The notes under the pieces are model-generated. The model did no database searches. It was not told the origin of the DNA and saw only the letters and a list, made by a program, of their open reading frames with translations. From Vermamoeba vermiformis (Eukaryota > Tubulinea > Echinamoebida), in NCBI GenBank assembly GCA_045837725.1, contig JBEWZL010000011.1, positions 558,001-622,000 of the forward strand: a DNA stretch of 64,000 nt. The letters are read 5' to 3'. The translations under genes were made by a program, and so were the position numbers. Below, piece by piece: positions 1-10,548 of this stretch; position 1 is the first letter of the stretch, and every line of letters starts with the position of its first letter.

Positions 1-5
1 TCTAG

Positions 6-632
6 TTGCCCGACGGTCGTGTGATCAAGGTTGGTCGTGAGCGATATGTTGCTCCTGAAGCTTTGTTCCACCCTGGTTTCATTGACGTCGACGCCCCGGG
101 CATGGCTGACTCATTGTTCAACACCATTCAATCCGCTGACATTGATACTCGTCCTGAGTTCTACAAGCACATCGTCTTGTCTGGTGGATCTACTATGTAC
201 CCTGGTCTCCCCACTCGTCTCGAAAAGGAGGTTCGTCAACTCTACTTCGACAAGGTCGCCAAGGGCAACAAGGCTCAACTCGACGTAAGTACCAGTCTAT
301 TGTTATTTATTCGTCTTAATTGCTGCGATCTGCGCGCTCAGAAAATAGAAAATCTTTTTTTTCTTTTTTAAAATTTATAGAGTTAGGAGTTAATTATCCA
401 GCCCTTAATGCCATGCTTACAGTATTCGAGCATTTACTTATAATTATTTCCTCTACAGAAATTCGTTTGCAAGATCGAAGATCCTCCTCGCCGTAAACAC
501 ATGGTCTTCTTGGGAGGTGCTGTCTTGGCTCAAATTATGAAGGATCGTGATGAATTCTGGGTTAGCCGTCAAGATTGGTTGGAGAAGGGCCCCGCTTACT
601 GCATGAAGAAATTGGAAGGAGGCATCTCTTAA
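6..632 (+). CDS. ARP2: Actin-related protein 2 (Arp2), C-terminal exons
   Basis: Partial gene cut by the left edge. Exons are 6-284 and 459-632 (stop 630-632), joined by a 174-nt GT-AG intron in phase 0. The first visible exon starts just after a TCTAG acceptor, so TTG at position 6 is an internal codon and not a start. The translation carries [42 protein letters not shown] and the final block [15 protein letters not shown], the usual Arp2 C-terminal order. Arp2 pairs with Arp3 in the Arp2/3 complex and nucleates branched actin filaments in the cortex. [10 protein letters not shown] is the conserved nucleotide-cleft motif of the actin fold. Orthology is secure; only about the last 150 residues are seen. 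Confidence 0.96.
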
Positions 633-1181
633 GTTCAGCCGTTAGAGCTCGAACACGCGAGTCTTTTTTTCGAAGAAACGACATCGCAAACCCCTCGAAT
701 GCTTACTCGTTACTTGCTTATTAGAATGTGAGCCTTCACAACGATTATGTTATTTTTTAATTACCGGATCCTTACGAATTATTTTGTTATACTAGAGAAG
801 GACATATTCAATGGGCAAGTGGCGGGTGGTGTTTTAGTATTATTAAAATAAAGCAAATGTATTAAATACCAAACACGGTTTTTAGGTTCTCTCGCCAAAA
901 AATCAAGGTGTCGCAAAGAACCACAACAAGGCGGTTTTAACTTGGACAATTTAATATGAAGTACTGCAGTAAAACTAATTAATGGCGTCGTTGGTAAGCA
1001 ACAGCCACTTTTGGTATGCGGCGCTGATGAAAAGCTATCGAGATTTTATCTCCTAATTTCCTGTAATAATTACCGCGCATAAATTATGGCAATTTTGCTC
1101 GATTAGTTACGTATTGCATCGCACAAAACTTCAGAGATACGATTTATTTGAATTTTTGTTAATTTAAATTTCAGATCTGCA
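633..1181. other. Intergenic: Arp2 3' flank and methyltransferase 5' flank
   Basis: About 550 bases with no supported gene. The left part is the Arp2 3' UTR, with AATAAA-like sequence near 845-852. The right part is AT-rich and leads into the methyltransferase start at 1182. I see no repeat or RNA gene. Confidence 0.6.
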
Positions 1182-4100
1182 ATGGACTGGTCGCCAAAGA
1201 AGCGTAAGAGGGATGAAGTCGATGTAAACGAGCTATCGCCTCAAGCGAAAAGAGGGAGAACAGATTCGAGCTCAGAGGACTCGTATTATAGCCGAAGCAG
1301 CGGATCTCCAGTGTCAGGCGAGGAATTGTACTACTCTAAGCCTTTTTTTATTGACGACAAAACATGCGTTCAAATGCGCGATGAGGTTTATCGCGTTGGA
1401 GACTGTGTGTGGCTTAATAGAGACCAGAGTTACACCTCTATAGTTCAACGAGGTGTGTACGAGACATTTATCGCTGCCTAGCACAGTATAATGACATGTT
1501 ATAATAGACGCTCCTGATACATATAAATATAATTGGATGGCAAGAATTGTGGGCTTTGAGTCGGTAAGTACAAGCAGATCCGCGGATAAGGACTTGGTAC
1601 TCATTTCGGGTAATATTACCAGGACAAAAATGACCCCGATGTGCCTATGATGCGAGTATCGTGGTTTTGGCAAGTTAAAGAAACTATATTGGGCAATGGA
1701 CGAGGTTGGAGCAATCGGTACGTGCAGTGAGTTAATCGAGATGCTTTTGACTGATGTGCATTGCTTCAGTGAGGTGTTTATGTCTACCAATGAAGTAGTG
1801 CAAGATGCGGAGTGTATTAAGGGACGATGCACGGTCTTGTACAAGGAACATTTTGACGATGATTATGCTGACTCATTGCCGCCTGACACTTACCTCTATC
1901 GATACTGTTACGACCCAAGTATGTAGCCGATATAATACTCCCCAGAGGGTAGCGATTTGTTATGCAGAGCTATGCTTATAGTTTATTTCAGAGACGAATG
2001 ACTTTTTGGATCCACCCTTCGTAGAGAAACATCCACAACCAAAGGTAACCATATGATTATTATTTTATTGGCTAATATATTGAAGGAGCCTGAGGGAGAG
2101 CGTTTAAGAGCATTAGATATATTTTCAGGCTGCGGTAAGTCAAGTGCATCAGCAAATGACACGTGTCTAACCTCACAATTAGGAGGATTCAGTTTTGGCA
2201 TGTCAAATGCAGGCATTGATATCAATTGGGCTGTTGATAAGGAGAAGGTACTTGTTGTAAATATAAATGGTGTGCTTGCTAATACCTTATGTAGGACATG
2301 ATCAGGACCTTTCGCAAGATGCACCCAGACACGCACGCGTACGTTGCAGACATCAAGGACTTTTTTTCACTGGCGCTCTTCGTCAATGAAGGGATATTAC
2401 CCGGCAGCAAAGAAGAATACAAGTTCTTCAAATCGATTGAAGAAGTGCGCAGTGAGGTGTGGTCACAGTACGACCTTGTGTTGTCATCGGATGTCTATCT
2501 CGTTGAAGATATTCGAGATTGTCGATGGTCCCGAAAGAGGAAACGAATCGAGTTTCGCATAAAATGGGAAGGGTACGTGAAGCACAACAGTTGAATGGAT
2601 GCGTCTGATAGTTTGTATTGAGCAGATGGCCAGAGGAAGAAAACTCTTGGGAGCCGATTGAAAATATTAACAACATGTCATCTATCAAGAGATTCCTCAA
2701 GAATAACCGCGAAAAATACTTTGCTGTAGAGCAACGAAGGCTGGTACGTAGGATCTATATTAATAGTAAATACCTAACTACTATGTCAGGTGGAACTTGT
2801 TGTAATTAAATCACCTGAAGATATGCCAATGAAAGAGCCCTTCATTCAAATTGATGCCTCGGAGTTATCAGCTGAGGCACACAAACAGCTGAAAAAGATC
2901 AAAAAGCTAACGCGACGAGGTCTACTTTACGACAAGAACTACGTGGAGAGGAAGAAAGAACGGAACGATGATTTGAGCGATGACAGCGACAGCGAAGAGA
3001 ACGGTCTGATCGTGCAATCGCAGAGCCAGGCTGCCGCACAGGGCATGCGATCGGATTCGTTCGATGACGAGTTCTTTGACGAGGACTTTGTCGAGGCAGA
3101 TGAAGCAGATAACATTGATGTGCGGCCTGTCAAAACAATCGAAAAGATTCTTGACATGCGATACGTTGAAGGCAAGGCACAGTACTTCGTCAAGTGGCAA
3201 TATCAGCCTGACTGTGCTGGCGAGTGGTGCTATTTGAAAGGCAAAGACCCCGCGGTGAAAAAGTACCAAGCATTATCTGCTGCTAAGAAACAAGTAAGCC
3301 TTGAGCACAGTCTGCAATCATACGCTAACGACCACTAGGAGCTGAAAAAGCGAAGGAAACAGATCAACGAGTCAATCGACAGCATTACAGATATTCGTGC
3401 GAAGAAAGTTGAAATGGCTAATGGAAAGAAAAAGGTACTGTAGAGTCTGGTTATATATGCAGTGCTAACATGAGGTCAGCGAGTAATCGAGTTCAAAGTG
3501 CACTTCAGCAAGTGGCCTGACGTCGAGAAGTGGATGCGACGGGAAGAATTGTATAACGTGCAGCATCTTTTGGAAGAGTTTGTTGCCAATAAGAAACGAG
3601 ACGGATCACTGCCCACGATCGATACGTGTGACGTCATCGTTGGAGGTACTTGACACGTGCTTGTTGTGTGCCCTTGATCTTAACTGTGACTTGTGCAGGT
3701 CCCCCGTGCCAAGGATTCAGCGTCATGAACAACATGCGGTACACTCTCAGTCAGAACGACGTTTTCAAAGACAAGCGCAATAGGCTCATCAAAGTACGTT
3801 ATCTTGTGCATTCTAATCCTTTGCTTAATGTGTGCTTTAGGTCTGGGCGCGTTATGTGTTATATTTTAAACCGCGATTTGCTGTGCTCGAAAACGTCAGC
3901 GGATTGTTGTCGTTCTTTGAAGGCGCGGCAATGAAGTCCCTAATCAAAGTGCTCTTGCGACATGGCTATCAGACACGTGTCAGGATGATCAACACGGCTC
4001 AGTATGGTCTCCCTCAGTCACGCTGGCGAGTGTTCTTATTTGCAGCCAGACAGGGCGAGTGGATGCCAAGGTAAGTTTGAAACGCACGTTTTAACGTGGA

Positions 4101-5017
4101 CCGGCTGACACATGTCATCCATTAGACTACCCAAGCCAACGCACTTTGTCGAGTCCAAAGTACACAATGATGTAGAAGTACCTCCGCCACCTTTAAGCGA
4201 TGGTAAGTGAAGCAGTAATAATGCACTCTTCAGGGTCTAATTCGCTTGTGTAGCTTGGAAAGGTATCGCCAATTTGGCAGCGTGTCATGCGCGAAATGAC
4301 AACATTTATCACGTGCGTGACTTTGATGATTACGACAAGTGCAAGCCAGAGTTTGAAAAGGTGTGCCCGGAGCGTGAGTGTCCTACAATAGAAGACGCGA
4401 TCGGTGATTTGCCTGACGAGGCTGTGGACAAATATCATGATGACCAAGACAGACCAGTGCAGTACTTGTGCGACCCATTGAATGGCTTTCAACACTGCAT
4501 GCGTTTGTTGCCACCTGAAGACGAGACTAGATTCGCAAAGAAAGATGAAGAGGGACGTGTCATGACACGTGTCACGATGCACATTGCACAACCATTCGCT
4601 GAACGAGAGCGAAGATATGGCTGGGACGACATCTTTGGCACACTAACGGTAAGTGCACGCCCACACCATTGCATCATCTGACGTTATGTAGACGCGTGGC
4701 TATGTGAATCACCCCTCGGGCAACAGATCCATCAGTCTGCGTGAGGCAGCACGTGCACAAGGGTTCCCGGACTGGATTGAATTCGAAGGGTCGTTCAGCT
4801 CACGGATAACTCAAATAGGCAATGCAGGTAAGTAGCACTGATTGCAGCACAACATGTACTAACATGTGCCACAGTGCCCGTGTTTGTGGCGGATCAGATC
4901 GGTCAAGCCATCGTCAGTGCCGCGGAGACAGGCACACGCATACAACCAACACCCTTTGCAATGTTCTTGCAATCTGATTACACTGATCCAATTGCTAATC
5001 TGCCTGTGTATAATTAA
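1182..5017 (+). CDS. C5 DNA methyltransferase with BAH and three embedded chromo-like domains (chromomethylase type)
   Basis: Eighteen exons, 991 aa: 1182-1452, 1508-1563, 1623-1717, 1770-1918, 1992-2044, 2086-2134, 2183-2247, 2295-2572, 2626-2743, 2790-3293, 3339-3434, 3480-3645, 3699-3793, 3841-4070, 4126-4202, 4254-4648, 4692-4827, 4875-5017. The N-terminus is basic (PKKRKR, a likely NLS). A BAH domain follows (VYRVGDCVWL, WMARIVGFES, EVFMSTNEV). Catalytic motifs are in order: I LDIFSGCGG, IV GGPPCQGFS with the nucleophile Cys, VI ENVSG, VIII QYGLPQSRWRVF, IX/X REAARAQGFP and ITQIGNAVPV. Between motifs I and IV lie one clear chromodomain (FRIKWEGWPEEENSWEP) and two chromo-like segments (YFVKWQYQPDCAGEW; FKVHFSKWPDVEKW). 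Plant chromomethylases place one chromodomain at this site and read H3K9 methylation there. All catalytic residues I can check are present, so it is probably active. Heterochromatic cytosine methylation is the likely role (inference). Confidence 0.93.
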
Positions 5018-5066
5018 TGTAAATAAGGTATGTGAGTGAACTTCATGACATTTATTCTCGTTGTAA

Positions 5067-6428
5067 TTACAACATCTCAAGCAAGTCCCAATTAGATCCG
5101 CTTAATGCTTGAAGGACGTCGTTGTGACTGTTGACCTCTGGGTCACTAAAATATTGCTCCCACTCCTTGTCCGTGATCTCGTATAACGTCCTAAGAACAA
5201 CATCTCCTTGTTCAATCGTAAATGGATCCAAATCGAATCGCTCTTTAACGTCGAATACCTCTGATTTTCCTGTGCTGTTATCGCCCTGACAGAATTGTTA
5301 TTAAAAGTCTTCACGAACGATGCTACGTACTTTAACGCATAACAGCCGTGTGTATGAATCGTGTTCGTGACTATTGTAGATGTAGAACATTGCTAGCCAG
5401 CGATCAGGCGACAAGAATGTGAGCCACGAGTAATAATTCGTGATGTGATAATTGTCTGCAAACTTCATTGACGATGAGGCCTCGATGCTAGACAACACAA
5501 AGTTGTTGGCGCTGAGTCTTTTGATCGGGTCTCCAAACAGCTCCAAGAGTTGTGTTTTGATCGGCGGACTGGATTTTGATTAGCGATTGATAATAGAGCA
5601 AATCAAGAGATGTCTTACATTCGTAGTCCAACCTTCGTGATTGCGCCGGTGGGCGACTTAACAGTGATTGGCTCTGGACTTATTCGAGCCTCTTGCAACA
5701 GCTGATCACGTGACTTGAAGAGGTGTTTGACGCCGGGCCACACGTCCATTACCCAACTGGGCCGCATTGTGGTCATGAATGAAGTGAGGGCCAGTAACAC
5801 CGCGAACTGTTTCGTCGTGATGTAATTGTCGCGACAATACGATTCTGTATATATTTGTGTGTCAGTATAATGTCATGACAGTGATTGGTCCTTACGATAA
5901 TCGCTCATGTTGACGTCCGTGTACATTTGTATAAATGGACGTGGGTCCCCTTCCGGTGCAGAGATGGTTACATTAGCATTTAATTCCTCGATCAGTTGTG
6001 CTCGCCATGCATTCACATCGGCAGGAATATGAGAGAGTTTGCGCTTCTTTTTGCTTTCATTCAAATAATTTTGTTTCTCTGTCAACCAATGCATTTGAAC
6101 ATTGATTTCTGCTTCTAGTAAAGGTGAAATGTAATAGAACAGTTCTTCGTAGTCGAGAAAGTCTTTAATTGATGTTATTACTGGAATTGCAAGCGGATGA
6201 GGGTGCCAAACTCTTGGATCTCGGACACTTCGATTCCACCTGGAAATCCAACGTTGAATTAATTCCATTTTTTAGCATTTAGTAATTAATATTAGTAATA
6301 TAGCCGTAGTCTTACTTTTTATTCGCAAATAGGATTGATCCAACTGCCGAAGGGGAGTTTGTAATTACATGACGAAACATAGTTAGTAAAACGTCCTCTA
6401 GATATAAAGGGCTTGTGTTGTGCTCCAT
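5067..6428 (-). CDS. F-box-like protein, paralogue B of a tandem pair
   Basis: Five exons read leftwards: 6316-6428, 5896-6239, 5619-5844, 5331-5568, 5067-5285, giving 379 aa. The N-terminus (SPLYLEDVLLTMFRHV ... SILFANKKWNRSVR) has the F-box pattern of an acidic-Leu start and a terminal KW helix. The rest is a helical region I do not recognise, with a block SWLTFLSPDRWLAMF. It is 42 bp downstream of paralogue A on the same strand. All four intron positions and phases match A, so the two arose by tandem duplication. F-box proteins usually pick substrates for SCF ubiquitin ligases; the substrate here is unknown. The F-box call rests on a short pattern and needs a profile search. Confidence 0.6.
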
Positions 6429-6469
6429 GTTTGATTTAATTTTTATTTTGGCAGCGAAAAGACTTGAAA

Positions 6470-7854
6470 TCAGGGATGAAGGAAATCTCGCTTCAGACCA
6501 CTCAATACGCTCAACACGTGATAGTACTTGGGCTCAGGCACCTTACTCCACTCTTCATCGCTAAATTCATACAGCTGCTTGATAGCTTCATTCGCTTTAT
6601 TCGAGCTGAATTCCTCTTCCCTCAACTTGAATCGTTCTCGCAAATCAAACATTTCAATCTCTGGTGATGTGGTTGAGCCCTGATTATCATTAGTACTATT
6701 GCACTATTACGGAGCGATGAATATGAATATACCTTAACAACTATGAGTGGTTTGACATCAGTCTGCTGGTTGGCTTCAAATAACAAAAACAATGCAATCC
6801 AGTGCTCGTCAGACAAGAAAGTGAGCCACGAGGCACTGATAAATACATGAAAGCTGTCTATCACATTCAGACTCGAATAACTCTCGGAACAGCCGAGCAG
6901 GTACGAGTTGTCATACAACCGTTTGAATGATAACCGCTCCTCTTCGTCGAATGTGTCAAATATCTTAATCCTATATACCAAAGATGAGATTATTTCCTTT
7001 TTAGGCAAGATTAAGTCAAGTCAACCTCTTCAAACCTTGAGCCGAGATCGTACTCGAAGTAGCGACTTTCATTTTGAGCTGACCAGTCGGTCCTAATACA
7101 TCCAATATTTCTTCTAATTGCTGTCGTGTTTTGAACAAGTGGTTGACACCTGTCCACTTGTCAAATTGAACAGACGGCAGCACATCTGGCCAGTAAGTGC
7201 TTAAGACGAGCATCACCGCCATTTGTCGATATGTTAAACCACAGACTTGTCGAAGTGCGTCTATAACTATATTATTAAGATATTCAAATGACTGTATGAC
7301 TTGCCATATTTAATCCAGCCTGATTGTTCTTTAATAAGCTCGTACAAAAACGGTGTCAAGCCTTTGATATTCTGCAATTCACTCTTCATTATAGTCTTTA
7401 ACTCGCCAACGTCTGTTTTTAAACAGCGATTTGTAATCAGAGCGCGTCTGCGCAATTCTGCAGTCTTTTTTTTTCTTAATGCACGCTTGATCTCAGCACT
7501 GTGCTCCAATATTTTTAATTCAAGGATGTATTCTTCCAATTTGGAATAGCTAACAAGATCTTCTGTATTTTCGTGAGCAATATGCGACAATAAAGGGTTT
7601 TTTATCCACAGTATTCTTTTTCGAATATTTTTGTGCCATCTAGCGGTGTAAATAATTAAGCAAACTGGCCACAATATTAATATAGCAATATTATTTGTGC
7701 AATCAATATTTCGCACTTACTTCTTGCTCACGAGTAAGGTAGATCCGACTGCCGAAGGACAGACTTCAATCACCGCAGCAAATATACGTGTCAGGATATC
7801 ATCAAGTTCTAAAATATTACTAACTATTGAGGGATCGTTGGTGTGCTTCTCCAT
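6470..7854 (-). CDS. F-box-like protein, paralogue A of a tandem pair
   Basis: Five exons read leftwards: 7721-7854, 7305-7639, 7026-7266, 6733-6970, 6470-6679, giving 385 aa. The N-terminus LELDDILTRIFAAVI ... LLVSKKWHKNIRKR fits an F-box better than its paralogue does. A lysine-rich helix (about residues 90-120) is followed by the shared block SASWLTFLSDEHWIALF and a shared tail (MFDLRERFKL). Intron 2 is GC-AG: the donor reads ATG|GCAAGT, and using it restores both the frame and the alignment to paralogue B. Sequence identity between the two is modest, so the duplication is not recent. Function beyond a possible SCF adaptor role is unknown. Confidence 0.6.
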
Positions 7855-7996
7855 TAATATAAATCAGAACTAGTTGGCCCGTGACACGCCCCAAAAAATG
7901 CGCGTATCAAATTTAAATTAACTCATGTGCTTGGATGGAATAGACTATAAAACAGTATTATTATTTCTAAGATACAATAGACAAAGCATGAACCCC

Positions 7997-9092
7997 TTAT
8001 TTCTTGGCGGCCACATACAGAGGCATGACAGGGTTGATCTGCGCAGTGACGCTGACCAACACCTTGGCGTAGAACTCTAAGAACTCGTCGAGGCTCATCA
8101 CGCCGTCGTTGTTCTTGTCACCCTGCAGCGAATGAAGACGTCAATCAACGTGTCACTTTAACGCACCAACAGCGCGTCCGTACCAACTGGAACTGAGCGT
8201 CCAAGAGACGATCGACCATCTTCTCGGTGGCCTTGGGCATCTTCTCCTTCAACACTGCGCGCAGCTCTTCTTTGTCGAGCGTGCCTGACTGGTCCTTGTC
8301 GTGCTCTTCGAACTTCTTGATGGCGTTGGTACGCTCTTCGTCGGACAGTTTGAACAACTTGAAGACGTAGATTAGACATTGCGCGTATATCATATGATAG
8401 TGCATGTCGGCTACTTACTCCCTTTTGGATCTTAGGTGCGTTCTCGCCTGTCTCGAGCGGTGCCTTCTTGTTCGGATGGGGCTTGATGTTTACCGGTAAC
8501 TCGGGATCCAAATAGAGCTTGATGTACAAGGCCATAAATTCGTCGAAATCTTGTTATGTGCGTCGTTAATAATCTACACTGGAGCAATTGATGGCAAGCT
8601 TACCAATGGATCCGTTGCCGTCCTTGTCATGCTTTTCAAACTCGGCGTTTACATATCTAATAAGGATGACGCGTTAGAACACTATCCTTTTTATGGAATA
8701 TATTGTTTTAAAGCTTACCTGTTCATCAGACCCTCGCTCATGGGTTTGGCCATCGAATCTTGCAACACCTTTCGCAGTTCGACTTTGCAAATTGAATTGC
8801 TCTTATCAGCGTCGTACTATAATCAATTATATTAATTAATTATACATTTTAAATACCAATATTCCCGGCCGTTACAAAACTCCAAATTTAAATTGCAGTT
8901 AAGCTGCTTGATCATTGCTAATAATTGATATATGTTAAATACCTTTTCGAAGAGGTCGTAAATTCTTTTCTTTTCTTCTTCGTTGATCGAAAACGCGGCC
9001 TGACATTGCAATGTCAGTTTAAACGTTACGCTTGTTGCAAGCCCAATAATCTTGCGTGCAGATGATTATTATCTATTATTAATTCTTACCAT
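7997..9092 (-). CDS. Calmodulin-like calcium-binding protein with four EF-hands
   Basis: Seven coding exons read leftwards: 9090-9092, 8943-8999, 8719-8816, 8604-8656, 8419-8549, 8184-8357, 7997-8122, giving 213 aa. The first coding exon is only the ATG, followed at once by a donor (ATG|GTAAGA); the protein then continues AAFSINEEEKKRIYDLF. Four EF loops are visible: YDADKSNSICKVEL, HDKDGNGSIDFDEF, HDKDQSGTLDKEEL and GDKNNDGVMSLDEF. The second to fourth have the expected Asp/Asn/Glu ligands; the first has an Ile at a usual Gly position. A Pro/Lys-rich linker (DPELPVNIKPHPNKK) separates the two pairs, so the protein is longer than calmodulin. Likely a cytosolic Ca2+ sensor or buffer of unknown partner. 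Confidence 0.88.
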
Positions 9093-9321
9093 CGTTGTTG
9101 TTCTTGTTCTGTAGGTAAAGAGAATAAAAATAAATCATACAACGCGGAGAACTTGCCGCCAATCACAATTAACACCTGTCACGCAGTTACGCTTGTTTAG
9201 CTGTATGATTGTTTTTAACTTTAAGATATGCTGTTCGTCAGACGTTTCATATTAATTGGAGGCATAATCGAGACCGATCTGATTAGAAGTTATTTATTCA
9301 AGGTTTGCACATTATCCGAAT

Positions 9322-10055
9322 TTATTGTTGTTCTTGGCTGTCGTCTTCAATGGTAACCTCAACTTGGACACCAGGTTCGATGGAGATAGAGGTAATTTGC
9401 TTGACAATATCAGAAGAGCTGTAGAGATCGATCACACGCTTGTGGATTCTCATCTCGAAGCGATCCCAGGTCTTGCTACCTAATTACATAGTATATATCA
9501 GCGACTATTCTTGTTTGTAATGGTAAATATTGACTCGATAATGTAATCGCGTGCTAGTAATTATTGTTTCTCGCGATCAGATTAATTGCATATTAAGCTA
9601 ACTCTCCCTTATCGTCTCGGCTGTTGTGAGTAGAGAAATTAATAATTTTTTTGCTTACCTTCACCGCAAGGGGACTTTCGGGTAGTAATTCTGAGGACCT
9701 TGGTAGGGATGCGAACGGGACCCTTAACCTTGACCTTGGTCTCCTTGGACTTCTTAATCAAATCGGCGCAAACTATTTACAATATCGTTAGATAGGTGCA
9801 TTACTTTCAAGATACGCGCTAAAATTATTAATAATACTCAATAAATAAATTATTTTAATAATTCGGACAGAGTTCATCCAGCATTAGTCCAATTATAATT
9901 CGTTCTCTTCGTGCATAAATTATATTGATTTAATATAATTAATTCGTACCCTTCTCGAGGTTAGTGACGTTTCTGGAGGTCAAAGTAATTCTGATCTTGT
10001 GGAAAGAGGTGGGGACAGCGGTTTGCTCAACGCCCTTCTTCAATGTGGCAGCCAT
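9322..10055 (-). CDS. RPS20: 40S ribosomal protein S20 (uS10)
   Basis: Three exons read leftwards: 9950-10055, 9659-9772, 9322-9479, giving 125 aa. The protein starts [11 protein letters not shown] and contains [64 protein letters not shown] and [14 protein letters not shown], which is eukaryotic uS10 from end to end. It sits in the head of the small ribosomal subunit. The two introns are AT-rich and longer than most here (about 180 nt). Codon use is strongly biased (TTG, AAG, GTC, ACC), as expected for a highly expressed gene, and the palindrome vocabulary of the right half of the window is absent. Confidence 0.97.
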
Positions 10056-10548
10056 TATTTATATGGGTCTGTGTTCGCTTCGGATAGAAAGAGAAAAAGA
10101 AAAGCGCAACTTTGTCGTGAAGGAAGGGGCAACCAAAAGTGGAACGAAAAAAAAATCTAGAATAAAATTGATAAAAAAATTGACCAATGATTTTCCTTTC
10201 GACATTTTCCGTTGTACGAGTTCATCATCCTGCAGCGTACGCATAAATATGGTAGACAAGAATACTAGGGACCGGATTCGACAAGGTAGCAAATCCAAAA
10301 CAATCAAATCCGGATTGGATCAGGATCGGGAAGCCGTCAACGAAAGATTTCGGGTAGTGCTACAAAAGATCATAATTCGGCTATATTGACTTATTTAACG
10401 CGAAATAATGGTTGCAAAATTGACATGTTGTCTCGTTCCCATTTTTCAGTCGGAACTGCACTCGTAAAAGTCTGAATTACAAAAGCACAAGCACAATAAT
10501 TAGTGATTAATTTTTTGCAATTTGATTGCAAGCCTATCATATTAGTAA
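10056..10548. promoter_or_regulatory. Divergent promoter region between RPS20 and the RGS-C2 gene
   Basis: About 490 bases between two start codons facing away from each other. Position 10,150 onward is A-rich on the plus strand, with two long A runs. A short open frame crosses the region (9964-10389 +), but it overlaps RPS20 exon 1 and has a low-complexity, Lys-rich translation, so I treat it as noise. No clear TATA box or known site was picked out. Confidence 0.45.

Noticed and set aside
31-288. Second open frame overlapping Arp2
   Set aside because: Same exon in another frame, with no family match.
6-371. Arp2 open frame starting at TTG position 6 as a complete small gene
   Set aside because: Position 6 follows a TCTAG acceptor and the frame is the middle of Arp2; the sequence beyond 284 is intron.
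9964-10389. 141-codon open frame over the RPS20/RGS promoter
   Set aside because: Overlaps RPS20 antisense and becomes Lys/Arg low complexity from A-rich DNA.
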